Program-made: the position numbers and the translations under genes | The notes under the pieces: model-generated | What the model was told of the DNA's origin: nothing | Databases searched by the model: none | What the model saw: only the letters and a program-made list of their open reading frames with translations | In this document: in pieces, positions 51,582-61,053 of the stretch | Numbering within the stretch: position 1 is the first letter of the stretch | Layout: each line of letters opens with the position of its first letter | From: Erysipelotrichaceae bacterium | GTDB lineage: Bacteria > Bacillota_I > Bacilli_A > Erysipelotrichales > Erysipelotrichaceae | Assembly (NCBI GenBank): GCA_017432005.1 | Contig: JAFRKA010000016.1 | Span: 81,380-145,379, forward strand | Length of the DNA stretch: 64,000 nucleotides | Reading direction: 5' to 3'

Positions 51582-52565
51582 ATGGATAACAAGAAAAAAA
51601 TGACAAAAGATCAGATCCTGATCTTCTTCCTTAAGAACCGTGCACTGCTGCTGGTGGTGATCTTCTTCATTTTACTGACGGTCTTCACCAATACCTTCTT
51701 AACAAGCGGTAACCTGCTCTCACTGGCACGTCAGATCGCTGCCAACGGTATCATCGGTGTAGGTTATACCTTCCTGCTGGCATCTGATTCAGTCGACCTT
51801 TCAGCCGGCTACATGATGTGCATGGTCGGTATCATCTCCGGTCTGCTCAGCCAGACATCACTTCCGTTCATCGTCATTCTGCTGGTCTGCAGTGTCGTCG
51901 GTATCGTCTGTTCATCATTCAACGCTACCGTCGAGAATAAATTCAATCTGCCTCCGTTCCTGGTAACGCTGGCTATGCAGCAGGTCTTCAAGGGTGCGCT
52001 GATGCTGATGTCAAACGGCACACCTATCGCCAACCTGCATGAAGGTATCATCTATCTCGGTCAGGGCTACCTGTTCGGTGTGATCCCTGTATCCGTTGCT
52101 CTGATGCTCGTATTCATCCTGGTCGGCCATGTCATCCTGTCCAGAACGCAGTTCGGCAGAAACGTCATCGCGATCGGTGGCAACCCTGAGGCTGCCAGAG
52201 TATCCGGTATCGATGTCAAGAAGACCAGAGTACAGGTCGCTGCCCTGTTAGGTTTCACGATCGCCATCATGGCTCTGGTATCATGCGGACGTATCGCTTC
52301 TGCTCAGACGACTCTGGGTGGTGATACCGTCATGGATATCATCGCAGCTGTCGTTATCGGTGGTACACCGATGGGTGGCGGTTCCGGTACAGTTATCGGT
52401 ACGCTGTTCGGATGTCTCGTTATCGGTCTGATCTCCAACGGTCTTAACCTGCTGAAGGTCTCTTCATACTGGCAGATGGTCTCCAAGGGTGTCATCATCC
52501 TGGTAGCTGTCATCCTGGATGTTTACTCTGAAAAGATCTACGACAGAATGCGCAACAGGGACTAA
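51582..52565 (+). CDS. Sugar ABC transporter permease (RbsC type)
   Basis: A 327-residue membrane subunit with about ten helices. VGYTFLLASDSVDLSAG, NAFVENKF-like NATVENKFNLPPFLVTLAMQ and GGTPMGGGSGTVIGTLFG are characteristic of the RbsC/XylH family. AAAGGGG precedes the ATG. Only one permease gene is present, so it should form a homodimer. Confidence 0.93.
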   Translation: MDNKKKMTKDQILIFFLKNRALLLVVIFFILLTVFTNTFLTSGNLLSLARQIAANGIIGVGYTFLLASDSVDLSAGYMMCMVGIISGLLSQTSLPFIVILLVCSVVGIVCSSFNATVENKFNLPPFLVTLAMQQVFKGALMLMSNGTPIANLHEGIIYLGQGYLFGVIPVSVALMLVFILVGHVILSRTQFGRNVIAIGGNPEAARVSGIDVKKTRVQVAALLGFTIAIMALVSCGRIASAQTTLGGDTVMDIIAAVVIGGTPMGGGSGTVIGTLFGCLVIGLISNGLNLLKVSSYWQMVSKGVIILVAVILDVYSEKIYDRMRNRD

Positions 52566-52567
52566 CT

Positions 52568-54265
52568 ATGGCGGTTGATTTAAGAGGAAAGCCTTTTTAT
52601 CTCGATGATAAAGGCGTAGAATGGGTCGAAAAGACTTTCGCATCTCTGAGTGACCGTGAAAAAGTTGGCCAGTTATTCTGTGAAATACTATGGGACCGTC
52701 CGGGTTCCGAACCTGAAGATCTTCTGACCTTCATTGAACCCGGTGCAGTCATGTACCGTCCGTTCCCCGGACATAAAATGTGGGAATTCACCAGACGCAT
52801 TCAGCAGAATGCCAAGGTGCCATTACTGATCGCCTGCAACCTTGAAAGAGGCGGAAAAGGCGGTAACGGCGGTCTGATCGACGGAACTTACGTAGCTTCA
52901 CCGATGGGTGCGGCTGCGACCAATGATCCGCACTACGCTCATGAGCTCGCCCGTGTGGCTTGCGAAGAGGGCGGTGCGTGTGGCGTCAACTGGACGTTTG
53001 AACCGATCATCGATATCGACCGCAATCCGGAGAATCCGATCACGAACGTCCGTACTTTCGGTTCCGATATCGAAAAGATCCTGAGCAATGCGAAAGCGTA
53101 TATCGATGCCTGCAGAGAAAATGATTTTGTCACTTCGATAAAACACTTCCCGGGCGACGGTGTCGATTATCGTGACCAGCATCTCATGAGTTCGATCAAT
53201 TCGCTGTCAGCCGAAGAATGGCTGAACACCTACGGTTATCTCTACAAGAGCCTGATCGACTATGGAGCACCGACAGTCATGTCAGCTCACATCAGGCAGC
53301 CGGCCCTGGCCAGAATGGTCAATCCGGATATCAAGGATGAAGATATCTTACCTGGTTCTCTTTCAAAGGAACTGATGACAGGGATCTTGAGAGAGAAGTT
53401 CGGTTTCAACGGTCTGATCATCACTGATGCGACGCAGATGGTCGGTTTCACCTGTTCAATGGAAAGAAGAAAAGCTGTTCCGCACTGCATCGAGGCCGGA
53501 TCGGATATGTTCCTGTTCACGGTCAATCAGAAGGAAGATGTGGAATACATGCTGGAAGGCTTGAAAGACGGACTGCTTTCAAAAGAAAGACTTGATGAAG
53601 CATGTCTCAGAGTCCTGGCACTCAAGGCCATGATCCATCTGGACAGAAAACCTGCTGTTCCTGAGGAATCAGGTTTAAGTGTCCTCAATAACGAGGATCA
53701 TCAGAAAGTCGCCAAAGAAGTTGCGGACAAAGCTATCACGCTGGTCAAGGATAAAGAAGGTCTCTTCCCGCTCTCTCCTGAGAAGACGAAGAAGATCAGT
53801 CTGATCCAGATCACCAACGAAAGGCTGCCGGAAAGCGGTATCCTTCCGGAACTGGCTTATTTCAAAGAGAAAATGGAAAAAGAAGGCTTTGAAGTATCGT
53901 ACTTCAAGGACGGCAAATATCCGGGCGTCGACTGTTCGATCGAAGAGTTCAAGAAGACGATTGATCTGGTGATCTACTTTGCGAACATGAAAGTCGGATC
54001 CAATCAGACGACGATCAGGATCACCTGGGACGATTTCCTGGGTGAAAGCTCACCGAAGTATGTCCATGATCTGCCGTATCTGTTCCTGTCGTTCTCGAAC
54101 CCATATCATCTGGTCGATGTACCGATGGTCAAAAACTACATCAATGCCTATACCTGCAATGAAGATCATGTCGATGCGATGGTCGAAAAGCTGATGGGCA
54201 GAAGTGAATTCAAAGGTGTATCTCCGGTCAATCCGTTTGCGGGACTGTGGGATACTAAATTATAA
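52568..54265 (+). CDS. Cytoplasmic glycoside hydrolase family 3 enzyme, NagZ-like or phosphorylase
   Basis: A 565-residue two-domain GH3 protein with no signal peptide. The motif KHFPGDG (192-198) with the following D203-x-H205 dyad is the general acid/base of the beta-N-acetylglucosaminidase branch, and Asp287 in LIITDATQM is the nucleophile. Some GH3 enzymes with this dyad have been reported to use phosphate as acceptor. It follows the importer by two bases and is followed by a ROK regulator and beta-phosphoglucomutase, so a glucose-containing disaccharide is a good candidate substrate. Confidence 0.86.
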   Translation: MAVDLRGKPFYLDDKGVEWVEKTFASLSDREKVGQLFCEILWDRPGSEPEDLLTFIEPGAVMYRPFPGHKMWEFTRRIQQNAKVPLLIACNLERGGKGGNGGLIDGTYVASPMGAAATNDPHYAHELARVACEEGGACGVNWTFEPIIDIDRNPENPITNVRTFGSDIEKILSNAKAYIDACRENDFVTSIKHFPGDGVDYRDQHLMSSINSLSAEEWLNTYGYLYKSLIDYGAPTVMSAHIRQPALARMVNPDIKDEDILPGSLSKELMTGILREKFGFNGLIITDATQMVGFTCSMERRKAVPHCIEAGSDMFLFTVNQKEDVEYMLEGLKDGLLSKERLDEACLRVLALKAMIHLDRKPAVPEESGLSVLNNEDHQKVAKEVADKAITLVKDKEGLFPLSPEKTKKISLIQITNERLPESGILPELAYFKEKMEKEGFEVSYFKDGKYPGVDCSIEEFKKTIDLVIYFANMKVGSNQTTIRITWDDFLGESSPKYVHDLPYLFLSFSNPYHLVDVPMVKNYINAYTCNEDHVDAMVEKLMGRSEFKGVSPVNPFAGLWDTKL

Positions 54266-54298
54266 TATCTATAATATTTTATGAAAGGAGGCACAAAG

Positions 54299-55438
54299 AT
54301 GGATATAAATCTGGGAAACACATCATCATTGCGCCTCCTTAATCTTTACAAGGTCGTCAGTCTGCTGTATCAGGCAGGCAGTATGACTCAGGCGCAGATC
54401 AAGACCGAGAGCGGTCTGTCCGGTCCGACCGTGATCCAGTGCATCCAGCACTTCAAAGAGAAAGGTGCTTTCTATGAAGGCAAGGCTCTGGCATCATCAG
54501 GCGGAAGGAAACCGACCCTGATCTGTTTTGACTACAATTACCGCTATGCGGTAGGTGTCGAGATCCGCCGTCATCATGTGGATATATCGATCATGAACCT
54601 GAAAGGTGAATGCATCGCTTCAAGAACAGAGAGGCTGATCTTTGAACAGAGCAGGGAACACCTGCAGGCGATCGGAAGGATCATCGATGAATTGATCGCT
54701 CAGAATGTCGATCCCAAGAAAGTACTGGGCATCATGGTCGCCTTCCCGGGCGAAGTTTCACTCGACAGGAGCGAGATCACCCGTTCGACGATTTTTGGAA
54801 TGCACAGTGTAAATCTGGACCGCTTCAAGAAAGAGTTCAGATATCCGATCATGATCGAAAACGGTGCCAACGCAGCCGGTTTCGGCGCGGTCTTCAAGGA
54901 TAAGAATCTGGCAGATACGGTCTACATTGTCGTAACTGACAACGGTATTGCCGGATCGGTCGTCATAAACAAGAAAGTCTATCGCGGCAATTCCGGCAAA
55001 GCCGGGGCCTTCGGTCACATCCAGCTCGATTCTAACGGCAGACAATGTTCCTGCGGTCAGAAAGGCTGCTGGTCGGTCTGCTGCAGCGTAGCGAGTCTGA
55101 CAGGTGATGAAGATACGAATCTGAAGGATTTCTTCGCCAGAGTCGACAATCATGATGAAGAAGCTGTGAACGCTCTGGATCAGTACATAAAATACATGGC
55201 TCAGGGCATCGCATGTGCACACCTGGCTTTCGATACCGATGTCATGATCGGCGGCAAGATCGTTCCGTATCTGGAAAAATATCAGGATCAGCTCAGGAAA
55301 GCGGTATTTGAATATTCAGTCCTCAAAGATGAATCTTTCAATATCAACCTCGATCTGACTTCAAATTCGCCGATGTCTGAAGGCGCGGCGCTGATGATCG
55401 TCGCCGACTACATGGAAAACGGCATATTTACTGAATAA
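54299..55438 (+). CDS. ROK family transcriptional regulator
   Basis: A NagC/XylR-type repressor of about 380 residues. The N-terminal winged helix contains SMTQAQIKTESGLSGPTVIQ (residues 23-42), then a ROK kinase-like sugar-sensing domain with the zinc motif CSCGQKGC near residue 246. I chose ATG 54299, seven bases after GGAGG; an in-frame ATG at 54281 precedes that site. It probably controls the sugar operon in answer to the imported sugar or its phosphate. Confidence 0.9.
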   Translation: MDINLGNTSSLRLLNLYKVVSLLYQAGSMTQAQIKTESGLSGPTVIQCIQHFKEKGAFYEGKALASSGGRKPTLICFDYNYRYAVGVEIRRHHVDISIMNLKGECIASRTERLIFEQSREHLQAIGRIIDELIAQNVDPKKVLGIMVAFPGEVSLDRSEITRSTIFGMHSVNLDRFKKEFRYPIMIENGANAAGFGAVFKDKNLADTVYIVVTDNGIAGSVVINKKVYRGNSGKAGAFGHIQLDSNGRQCSCGQKGCWSVCCSVASLTGDEDTNLKDFFARVDNHDEEAVNALDQYIKYMAQGIACAHLAFDTDVMIGGKIVPYLEKYQDQLRKAVFEYSVLKDESFNINLDLTSNSPMSEGAALMIVADYMENGIFTE

Positions 55439-55452
55439 TAACAGGAGTATCA

Positions 55453-56100
55453 ATGAAATATAAAGCGATAATATTCGACCTGGACGGGGTCATCTGTTTT
55501 ACTGATCACTATCATTACCTGGCCTGGAAGAAACTGGCTGATAGGTTCAATATCCCGTTCAACGAGGAAGACAACAATCTGCTCAGAGGTGTCTCAAGAG
55601 CTGAAAGTCTGGAGATCATCCTGAGGAAACATCAGGGTGAACCGTTCAGCGCTGAACAGAAGGAAAAGATGCTGGAAGAAAAGAACGAGACCTACAAGGA
55701 ATATCTCAAACAGATGTCTCCGAAGGATCTCAGTGAGGAAGTCATCTTCACATTGCTGGACTTACTATCAGAAGGATACAGGATCGCGATCGGTTCCAGC
55801 AGCAAGAATACGAAATTCATCCTGGACAGGCTCGGTATCACGAAACTGTTCGATGCGATCTCTGACGGGACCAATATCACCAGATCGAAACCTGATCCGG
55901 AAGTGTTCCTGAAGGCAGCTGAATATCTTGGTCTTGAACCGGCAGAGTGTCTGGTAGTGGAAGATGCCAAGGCCGGTATCGATGCAGCCAAGAACGGCGG
56001 CTTCGACAGCTGCGGACTGCTGGACGCCAGGGATTATGTAAACACCACCTACGGTATCGATTCGTTTAAACAGATACTGGATGTCGTCCACAACAACTGA
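55453..56100 (+). CDS. pgmB: Beta-phosphoglucomutase
   Basis: Converts beta-glucose 1-phosphate to glucose 6-phosphate. The HAD motif FDLDGVI supplies Asp9 and Asp11, and the cap domain contains HYHYLAWKKLADRFNIPF and LRGVSRAESLEI, diagnostic of beta-PGM. GSSSKN (motif II) and VVEDAKAGIDAAKNGGF (motif IV) follow. Length (215) is normal. It is the last gene of the sugar operon, which implies that beta-glucose 1-phosphate arises there. Confidence 0.93.
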   Translation: MKYKAIIFDLDGVICFTDHYHYLAWKKLADRFNIPFNEEDNNLLRGVSRAESLEIILRKHQGEPFSAEQKEKMLEEKNETYKEYLKQMSPKDLSEEVIFTLLDLLSEGYRIAIGSSSKNTKFILDRLGITKLFDAISDGTNITRSKPDPEVFLKAAEYLGLEPAECLVVEDAKAGIDAAKNGGFDSCGLLDARDYVNTTYGIDSFKQILDVVHNN

Positions 56101-56111
56101 ATATGAACAAA

Positions 56112-56139
56112 ACAGAAACAGGTATCCTGTTTCTGTTTT
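56112..56139 (+). terminator. Terminator of the sugar operon
   Basis: ACAGAAACAGG pairs with CCTGTTTCTGT over TAT, followed by TTT. Confidence 0.85.
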
Positions 56140-56141
56140 AG

Positions 56142-56150
56142 TGTTATGAT
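56142..56150 (+). promoter_or_regulatory. Extended -10 promoter ending six bases before an ATG
   Basis: TGTTATGAT (TG-n plus -10 box) ends at 56150; the ATG at 56157 is the expected start point. There is no SD sequence. Confidence 0.7.
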
Positions 56151-56156
56151 ACAGAT

Positions 56157-57065
56157 ATGATAGAACTTAAAAATTATGTCTATACTTTTTCCAAAGACAA
56201 TAAACCGATAGCCTTTGCCAAAGAAGGCGAAGAAGTGATATTCCACACGCTGGACTGTTTCTGTCAGCAGATCAGATCGGAAGATGACAAGATCGAAGAA
56301 CTTGATTTCTCTAAGGCCAATCCGGCGACCGGTCCTTTATACATAGAAGGAGCAAGACCCGGTGATGTGCTGGCGGTAGAGATACTGGATGTCGAAGTCG
56401 CAAAAAGCGGAGTCATGGCGACATTCAAGGGACTGGGAGCTTTGCACAAGAATTGTGAGACCAGGACCAAGATCCTTAAAGTGGAGGATGGTCAGATCTA
56501 TTTCAATGACATCAGTTTTCCGGCTGTACCGATGATCGGGGTCATCGGCTGTGCCGGAGACGGTGAACCGGTGCAGACCAGCGATTCTTTCAGTGGCGGC
56601 GGCAATATGGACAGCCGCATCATCACCAAGGGTGTCACTGTCTATCTGCCGGTCAGAGTACCGGGAGCTCTTCTGGCGATGGGTGATGTCCATGCGGCCA
56701 TGGGCGATGGTGAAGTCTGCGAGACCGGAGTGGAGATCGATGCGACGATCAGAGTGAAGACCAGGATCATCAGAGATTTCGATCTCAGATGGCCGATCAC
56801 GGAGACGGATGATTTCTGGTTCGTCAACACGACAGGAAAAAACTGTGATGTGGCGATCCAGTACGGATATGAAGAGATGCAGAGGCTGATCATGAATGCC
56901 TACGGCTGGGATGCGACTGATGCCTGCATGTATCTGTCGGCTCAGGCCAGACTTGAATCTAATCAGGCCTGTCTCAATCCTCATGAGAAAGATGAGGAAG
57001 GAGATACTTTCAGAGTCGGTGTACCGAAACTGAAAAGCAAGCCTCCTATCATACCTGAAGGATAA
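56157..57065 (+). CDS. Acetamidase/formamidase family protein
   Basis: A 302-residue amidohydrolase of the FmdA/AmdA family. NPATGPLYIEGARPGDVL (residues 57-74), PAVPMIGVIGCAG, GGGNMDSRIITKG and MGDVHAAMGDGEVCETGVE are the family blocks, including metal ligands. It may release ammonia from short amides. Transcription appears to start at the ATG. It forms its own unit before the NagZ gene. Confidence 0.9.
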   Translation: MIELKNYVYTFSKDNKPIAFAKEGEEVIFHTLDCFCQQIRSEDDKIEELDFSKANPATGPLYIEGARPGDVLAVEILDVEVAKSGVMATFKGLGALHKNCETRTKILKVEDGQIYFNDISFPAVPMIGVIGCAGDGEPVQTSDSFSGGGNMDSRIITKGVTVYLPVRVPGALLAMGDVHAAMGDGEVCETGVEIDATIRVKTRIIRDFDLRWPITETDDFWFVNTTGKNCDVAIQYGYEEMQRLIMNAYGWDATDACMYLSAQARLESNQACLNPHEKDEEGDTFRVGVPKLKSKPPIIPEG

Positions 57066-57078
57066 TCAGATCGACATC

Positions 57079-57087
57079 TGTTATCAT
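57079..57087 (+). promoter_or_regulatory. Extended -10 promoter ending seven bases before an ATG
   Basis: TGTTATCAT ends at 57087; the ATG at 57095 follows seven bases later. There is no SD sequence. Confidence 0.7.
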
Positions 57088-57094
57088 AGAGTTA

Positions 57095-59011
57095 ATGAAG
57101 AAGATATTCAGGAATATCATAATCGCTTTTCTGATAATCGTTCTGGGTGTTCTCGGAACGCTCTTTTATCTGAAAGAGAGCAAGGAAAGAAAGATCGATC
57201 AGATGATCGAAGCGATGCCGACGCAAGACAAGATCACGCAGATGATCATACCGACTTTCCGCTACTATCGTGATGAGAACAGCGACCGTAACTATATTCA
57301 GGAGATCGATGATAATATCACTGCACAGTTAAAAAGATATGCCTTCGGTGGAGTCATTCTTTTCGGTGCCAACTGTATCGAAAATGAGAAAGTAGTGCGT
57401 TTCATTGATGATCTGCAGGCTGCCAATGCCCGTGAAGGAAGAGCACAGCTGCTGATCGCGATCGACCAGGAAGGCGGTTCTGTCACCAGACTTGAACAGG
57501 GCACGATGACCAGCGGCAATATGGCGCTGGGAGCTGCAGACGATCTGAAACTGACGGAAGAGAGTGCTTCACTGATCGCTGAAGAACTGAAGGTCCTTGG
57601 CATCAATACTGACTTTGCTCCGGTAGCAGACATAAACAATGAACCGAATAATCCGATCATCGGCATCAGATCTTTTTCGGATGATCCTGATACCGTCGCT
57701 GAACATGTGGTCGCTTTCATGAAAGGGCTGAAGAAACAGGGCATCATCTCCTGTCTCAAACATTTCCCCGGACACGGCAATACCGATACGGATTCTCACA
57801 GCGGCCTGCCGAAGATCGACAAGTCCTATGAAGAACTGCTGGAATGTGAACTGATACCGTTTAAAGAAGGTATCAGAAAAGGCGCAGATATGATCATGAC
57901 AGCCCACATCCAGTTCCCACAGATCGAAACAGAGAAATTCATCTCCCATACTACCAAGGAAGAGATCTATCTGCCTTCCACTTTATCAAAGACGATCCTC
58001 AGCGACATCCTGCGCGGAGATCTTGGTTATGAGGGAGTCATCGTCTCTGACTCAATGAAGATGAAAGCCATCACCACGCACTTCACTCTCAACGAGGCAG
58101 CTGAAATGGCTATCGAAGCCGGTATCGATATCATGCTGATACCGATCGACGGCAATATCCCGGAAGAAGATCATGAACTGGAAGATGTGATCGCCTATCT
58201 CTGCAAAGAAGTTGAAAATGGCAAGATCAGTGAAGACAGACTAAATGAAAGTGTCAAAAGGATCTTTAAGCTCAAACAGAAATACGGACTTCTCGATACC
58301 TATGAACGTCGTGATATGGATGAAGCGATCAGTGAAGTAAATGCAACGGTCGGATCACCTGATCATCATGACAGGGAATTTGAAACAGCAAAAAAGACGA
58401 TCACGCTGGTGAAGAATGACGGTGTCCTGCCTTTGCCGGGCGAAGGAAACAACGACGTGATCATCGTTCCGACAAGGGAAATGGTCAGATCATGCAAGTA
58501 CGCGCTGCGCTTACTTAGAAAAGACGGCAAGATCTCCGTGCTCAATGATGTCAGTGTCTACACTCCGGAGGATCTCAAGGATCCTGAAGCGATCATCAGT
58601 GAAGCCGATCATCTCATCTTCATCTCGGTTATGTATGACGGTACGGATATCGATCCTTACAGCGTCTGGGGCGAATACTCAGGAAATCTCGATAAGCTGA
58701 TCAGTATAGCCTGGCGCCAGGACATCCCGACCGTCATGGTCTCGGCCGGCCTGCCTTATGATGCTGCACGTTATCAGCGTGCCGATGCCATCATACTTTC
58801 ATATCAGACTTCAGGGATGTATGAATTCCCTGATGACAAGGATCACGGTATCAGTGAATACGGACCGAATCCGATCGCTGCCGTATACATGCTGTATGCG
58901 GGTGATGAATACACCGGCAAAGTACCGGTCGATATCCCTTATCTGAATGGCTGGTATCAGAATACGGATAAGATCCTGTATCCTAACGGCCATCATCTGA
59001 CAATAAATTAA
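57095..59011 (+). CDS. Membrane-anchored GH3 beta-N-acetylhexosaminidase (NagZ type)
   Basis: An N-terminal helix (residues 7-26) anchors a GH3 enzyme on the outside. IDQEGGSVTRL (123-133) binds the sugar, KHFPGHGNTDTDSH (222-235) holds the Asp233/His235 dyad, and SDSMKMKAI supplies the nucleophile. A C-terminal alpha/beta domain extends the protein to 638 residues. It should remove GlcNAc from peptidoglycan or chitin fragments. It differs from the cytoplasmic GH3 at 52568 by the anchor and the classical motif. Confidence 0.9.
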   Translation: MKKIFRNIIIAFLIIVLGVLGTLFYLKESKERKIDQMIEAMPTQDKITQMIIPTFRYYRDENSDRNYIQEIDDNITAQLKRYAFGGVILFGANCIENEKVVRFIDDLQAANAREGRAQLLIAIDQEGGSVTRLEQGTMTSGNMALGAADDLKLTEESASLIAEELKVLGINTDFAPVADINNEPNNPIIGIRSFSDDPDTVAEHVVAFMKGLKKQGIISCLKHFPGHGNTDTDSHSGLPKIDKSYEELLECELIPFKEGIRKGADMIMTAHIQFPQIETEKFISHTTKEEIYLPSTLSKTILSDILRGDLGYEGVIVSDSMKMKAITTHFTLNEAAEMAIEAGIDIMLIPIDGNIPEEDHELEDVIAYLCKEVENGKISEDRLNESVKRIFKLKQKYGLLDTYERRDMDEAISEVNATVGSPDHHDREFETAKKTITLVKNDGVLPLPGEGNNDVIIVPTREMVRSCKYALRLLRKDGKISVLNDVSVYTPEDLKDPEAIISEADHLIFISVMYDGTDIDPYSVWGEYSGNLDKLISIAWRQDIPTVMVSAGLPYDAARYQRADAIILSYQTSGMYEFPDDKDHGISEYGPNPIAAVYMLYAGDEYTGKVPVDIPYLNGWYQNTDKILYPNGHHLTIN

Positions 59012-59037
59012 GAAGTCCTGTAAAGGACTTCTATTTT
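59011..59037. terminator. Bidirectional terminator between the GH3 and peptidase genes
   Basis: AGAAGTCCT pairs with AGGACTTCT over GTAA, followed by ATTTTG. The two genes converge here. Confidence 0.82.
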
Positions 59038-60974
59038 GTATGGTCATTGAACCAGTCGAGGATCTCATTGAGACGTCTGATCCGATGAGACGGTTTTCCG
59101 CTGCGTGAGAGTTCGTGATTCTCACCATGGAACAGGACGAGTCTTGTCTCGACACCTCTTTCAGCCAGTGTCTGCATCATCTGCATGCCTTCAGGGAAAG
59201 GACAGCGCCAGTCCTGATCGGAATGGATGAACAGGGTCGGTGTCTTCACGTTGTCGACGTATTTCAGCGGGGAATGATCCCAAAGCTTCTCATAGCCGGC
59301 GATCGGATCTTTGCAGCCGTTCTGATCCGCAGCGAAGACGTAACCGATATCGCTGAGATAAGTGAAACCGGTCCAGTTGGATATGCTGCGCTGGGAAGCG
59401 GCACAGCAGAAACGGTCGGTATGGGATATGATCCAGTTGGTCATGAAACCGCCGTAGGAACCGCCGGTCTCACATAATCTGTCTTTATCGATCGCAGGAT
59501 ATTTCTTTAAGACTGCATCCGTGAAGTCCATCAGGTTCCGGTAATCGATAGAACCGTATCTTCCACGCAGATCCGCAAATTCATCACCGCGTCCGTCAGA
59601 ACCTCTGATGTTGGTAAACATGACGAAGTAACCGGCTGATGCCCATATCTGCATCTCGTGGAAGAAGGCTTGTGTATAGATAGCCCGCGGTCCGCCATGG
59701 ATATCCAGGACAGCCGGATATTTCTTCCTTCTGTCATAGCCTTCCGGAAGCAAGACCCAGCCATTCAGCCTGTAACCTTCAGACATATATTCGATCTCCT
59801 GCGGTCTGGCGATATAGCAATCTTTCAGTGCTTTGTCGTTGTATGAACTTATCTTTCTGACTTTGCGGTCTTTGAATGAGTATTCATACAGTTCCGGCAG
59901 ACTGGTCTGATCCGAACCGCAGAAGATGATCCTGTCTTTTCCGACATCGAAGAAGGAGATCAGCGGCATCTTCACCAGACTGCGGTGTTTCATATTTCTG
60001 TCAAATCTGAAGATCTCGATATGATCTTTGACGCTGGCCAGCGTGTAGAGGACATCGTCTTTTACGACTCTGCCTTTTCCTCCGCCAAGGGTCGTATCGA
60101 TCGCTGCCGCATCATAGAGCGAAAGATCAGGTGTAGGTAATGGAATCAGTTTTCCGTTTTCCAGCAGGTGTAATGTGGATGTCTCATTCAAGCCGTATCT
60201 TTCACCTCTGGTGGCTGAGACCAGCAGTTTATCATTTATGACCTTAAGATCAGAGATCATATGGTCTGCTTTAGCGTAGAGACATTCATTCTTCCTGTCT
60301 GTCACATCATATGCATAGATCTGCTGGTAGAGCGGCTGACATTGCCGGTAGGAAGATCCAAAGTAGATGATCCTGTTGCCGCTTACCGTATAGTCCGAAA
60401 CAGCGAAGTCAGGTGCTGTGATCCTGGTGATCTTTAACGGTCTTAAGGAACACACAAAGAGGGCTTTACGCAGTTTATTGATGAAACCGGCACCGTTGAA
60501 CCAGTAAGGTATCTCATCAAGGACTTCATAGTCGGCTTCTTTCTTTTTCTTTTCCCGGTATTTCTTCAGCTTTTCTCTATCGTAGAGATAGACATTTGGT
60601 TCATTCATATCGATGTAAGCTGTAAAAACTAATGTCTTCGGATCGATCACGGAGATATTTTCGATCTTCAGTGATGTACTAAGCAGTGTCTTGACTGAAC
60701 CGTCTTTTCTGTTGAGCAGTGAATATCGCTGAAGCACGGCTTTAGGATCATTTTTTGTAATGATCAGCTGATCGTCGTCATACCAGCCCAGATGGGAGGT
60801 GCTTTTATCAAAACGGTATGTTTTCCTGCCGATTGCGATGCTGCGGAAGTATGAATCTTTCTTTTTATCGATCTCGGCGAGCTGAAAGGCATAGGCTGTA
60901 CCTGAGGGATTGAAGGACAGGTTCTCGATGAAACGGAAACTGAGCAGATCTTTACTGGTGATTTTACGGGTCAT
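59031..60974 (-). CDS. S9 family peptidase (acylaminoacyl-/prolyl oligopeptidase type)
   Basis: A cytoplasmic serine peptidase that cuts short peptides. A beta-propeller occupies the first 380 residues, then an alpha/beta hydrolase domain with GGSYGG (Ser506), HSDQDWR (Asp588) and GENHELSRSG (His620) as triad. PAVLDIHGGPRAIY forms the oxyanion region. The start at 60974 follows GAGGTAG; in-frame starts up to 61064 lack such a site and overlap the opposite promoter. Confidence 0.9.
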   Translation of the reverse strand: MTRKITSKDLLSFRFIENLSFNPSGTAYAFQLAEIDKKKDSYFRSIAIGRKTYRFDKSTSHLGWYDDDQLIITKNDPKAVLQRYSLLNRKDGSVKTLLSTSLKIENISVIDPKTLVFTAYIDMNEPNVYLYDREKLKKYREKKKKEADYEVLDEIPYWFNGAGFINKLRKALFVCSLRPLKITRITAPDFAVSDYTVSGNRIIYFGSSYRQCQPLYQQIYAYDVTDRKNECLYAKADHMISDLKVINDKLLVSATRGERYGLNETSTLHLLENGKLIPLPTPDLSLYDAAAIDTTLGGGKGRVVKDDVLYTLASVKDHIEIFRFDRNMKHRSLVKMPLISFFDVGKDRIIFCGSDQTSLPELYEYSFKDRKVRKISSYNDKALKDCYIARPQEIEYMSEGYRLNGWVLLPEGYDRRKKYPAVLDIHGGPRAIYTQAFFHEMQIWASAGYFVMFTNIRGSDGRGDEFADLRGRYGSIDYRNLMDFTDAVLKKYPAIDKDRLCETGGSYGGFMTNWIISHTDRFCCAASQRSISNWTGFTYLSDIGYVFAADQNGCKDPIAGYEKLWDHSPLKYVDNVKTPTLFIHSDQDWRCPFPEGMQMMQTLAERGVETRLVLFHGENHELSRSGKPSHRIRRLNEILDWFNDHTK

Positions 60975-61040
60975 TTCGCTACCTCTTTTCTTCATGATTG
61001 TAACATGTCTCGCTACTGGTTTGATGGTGTGGGAATGCAT

Positions 61041-61046
61041 TATAAT
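61041..61046 (+). promoter_or_regulatory. -10 box seven bases before an ATG
   Basis: TATAAT ends at 61046; the ATG at 61054 follows after seven bases. There is no SD sequence, so the mRNA is probably leaderless. Confidence 0.65.
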
Positions 61047-61053
61047 TAATAAG

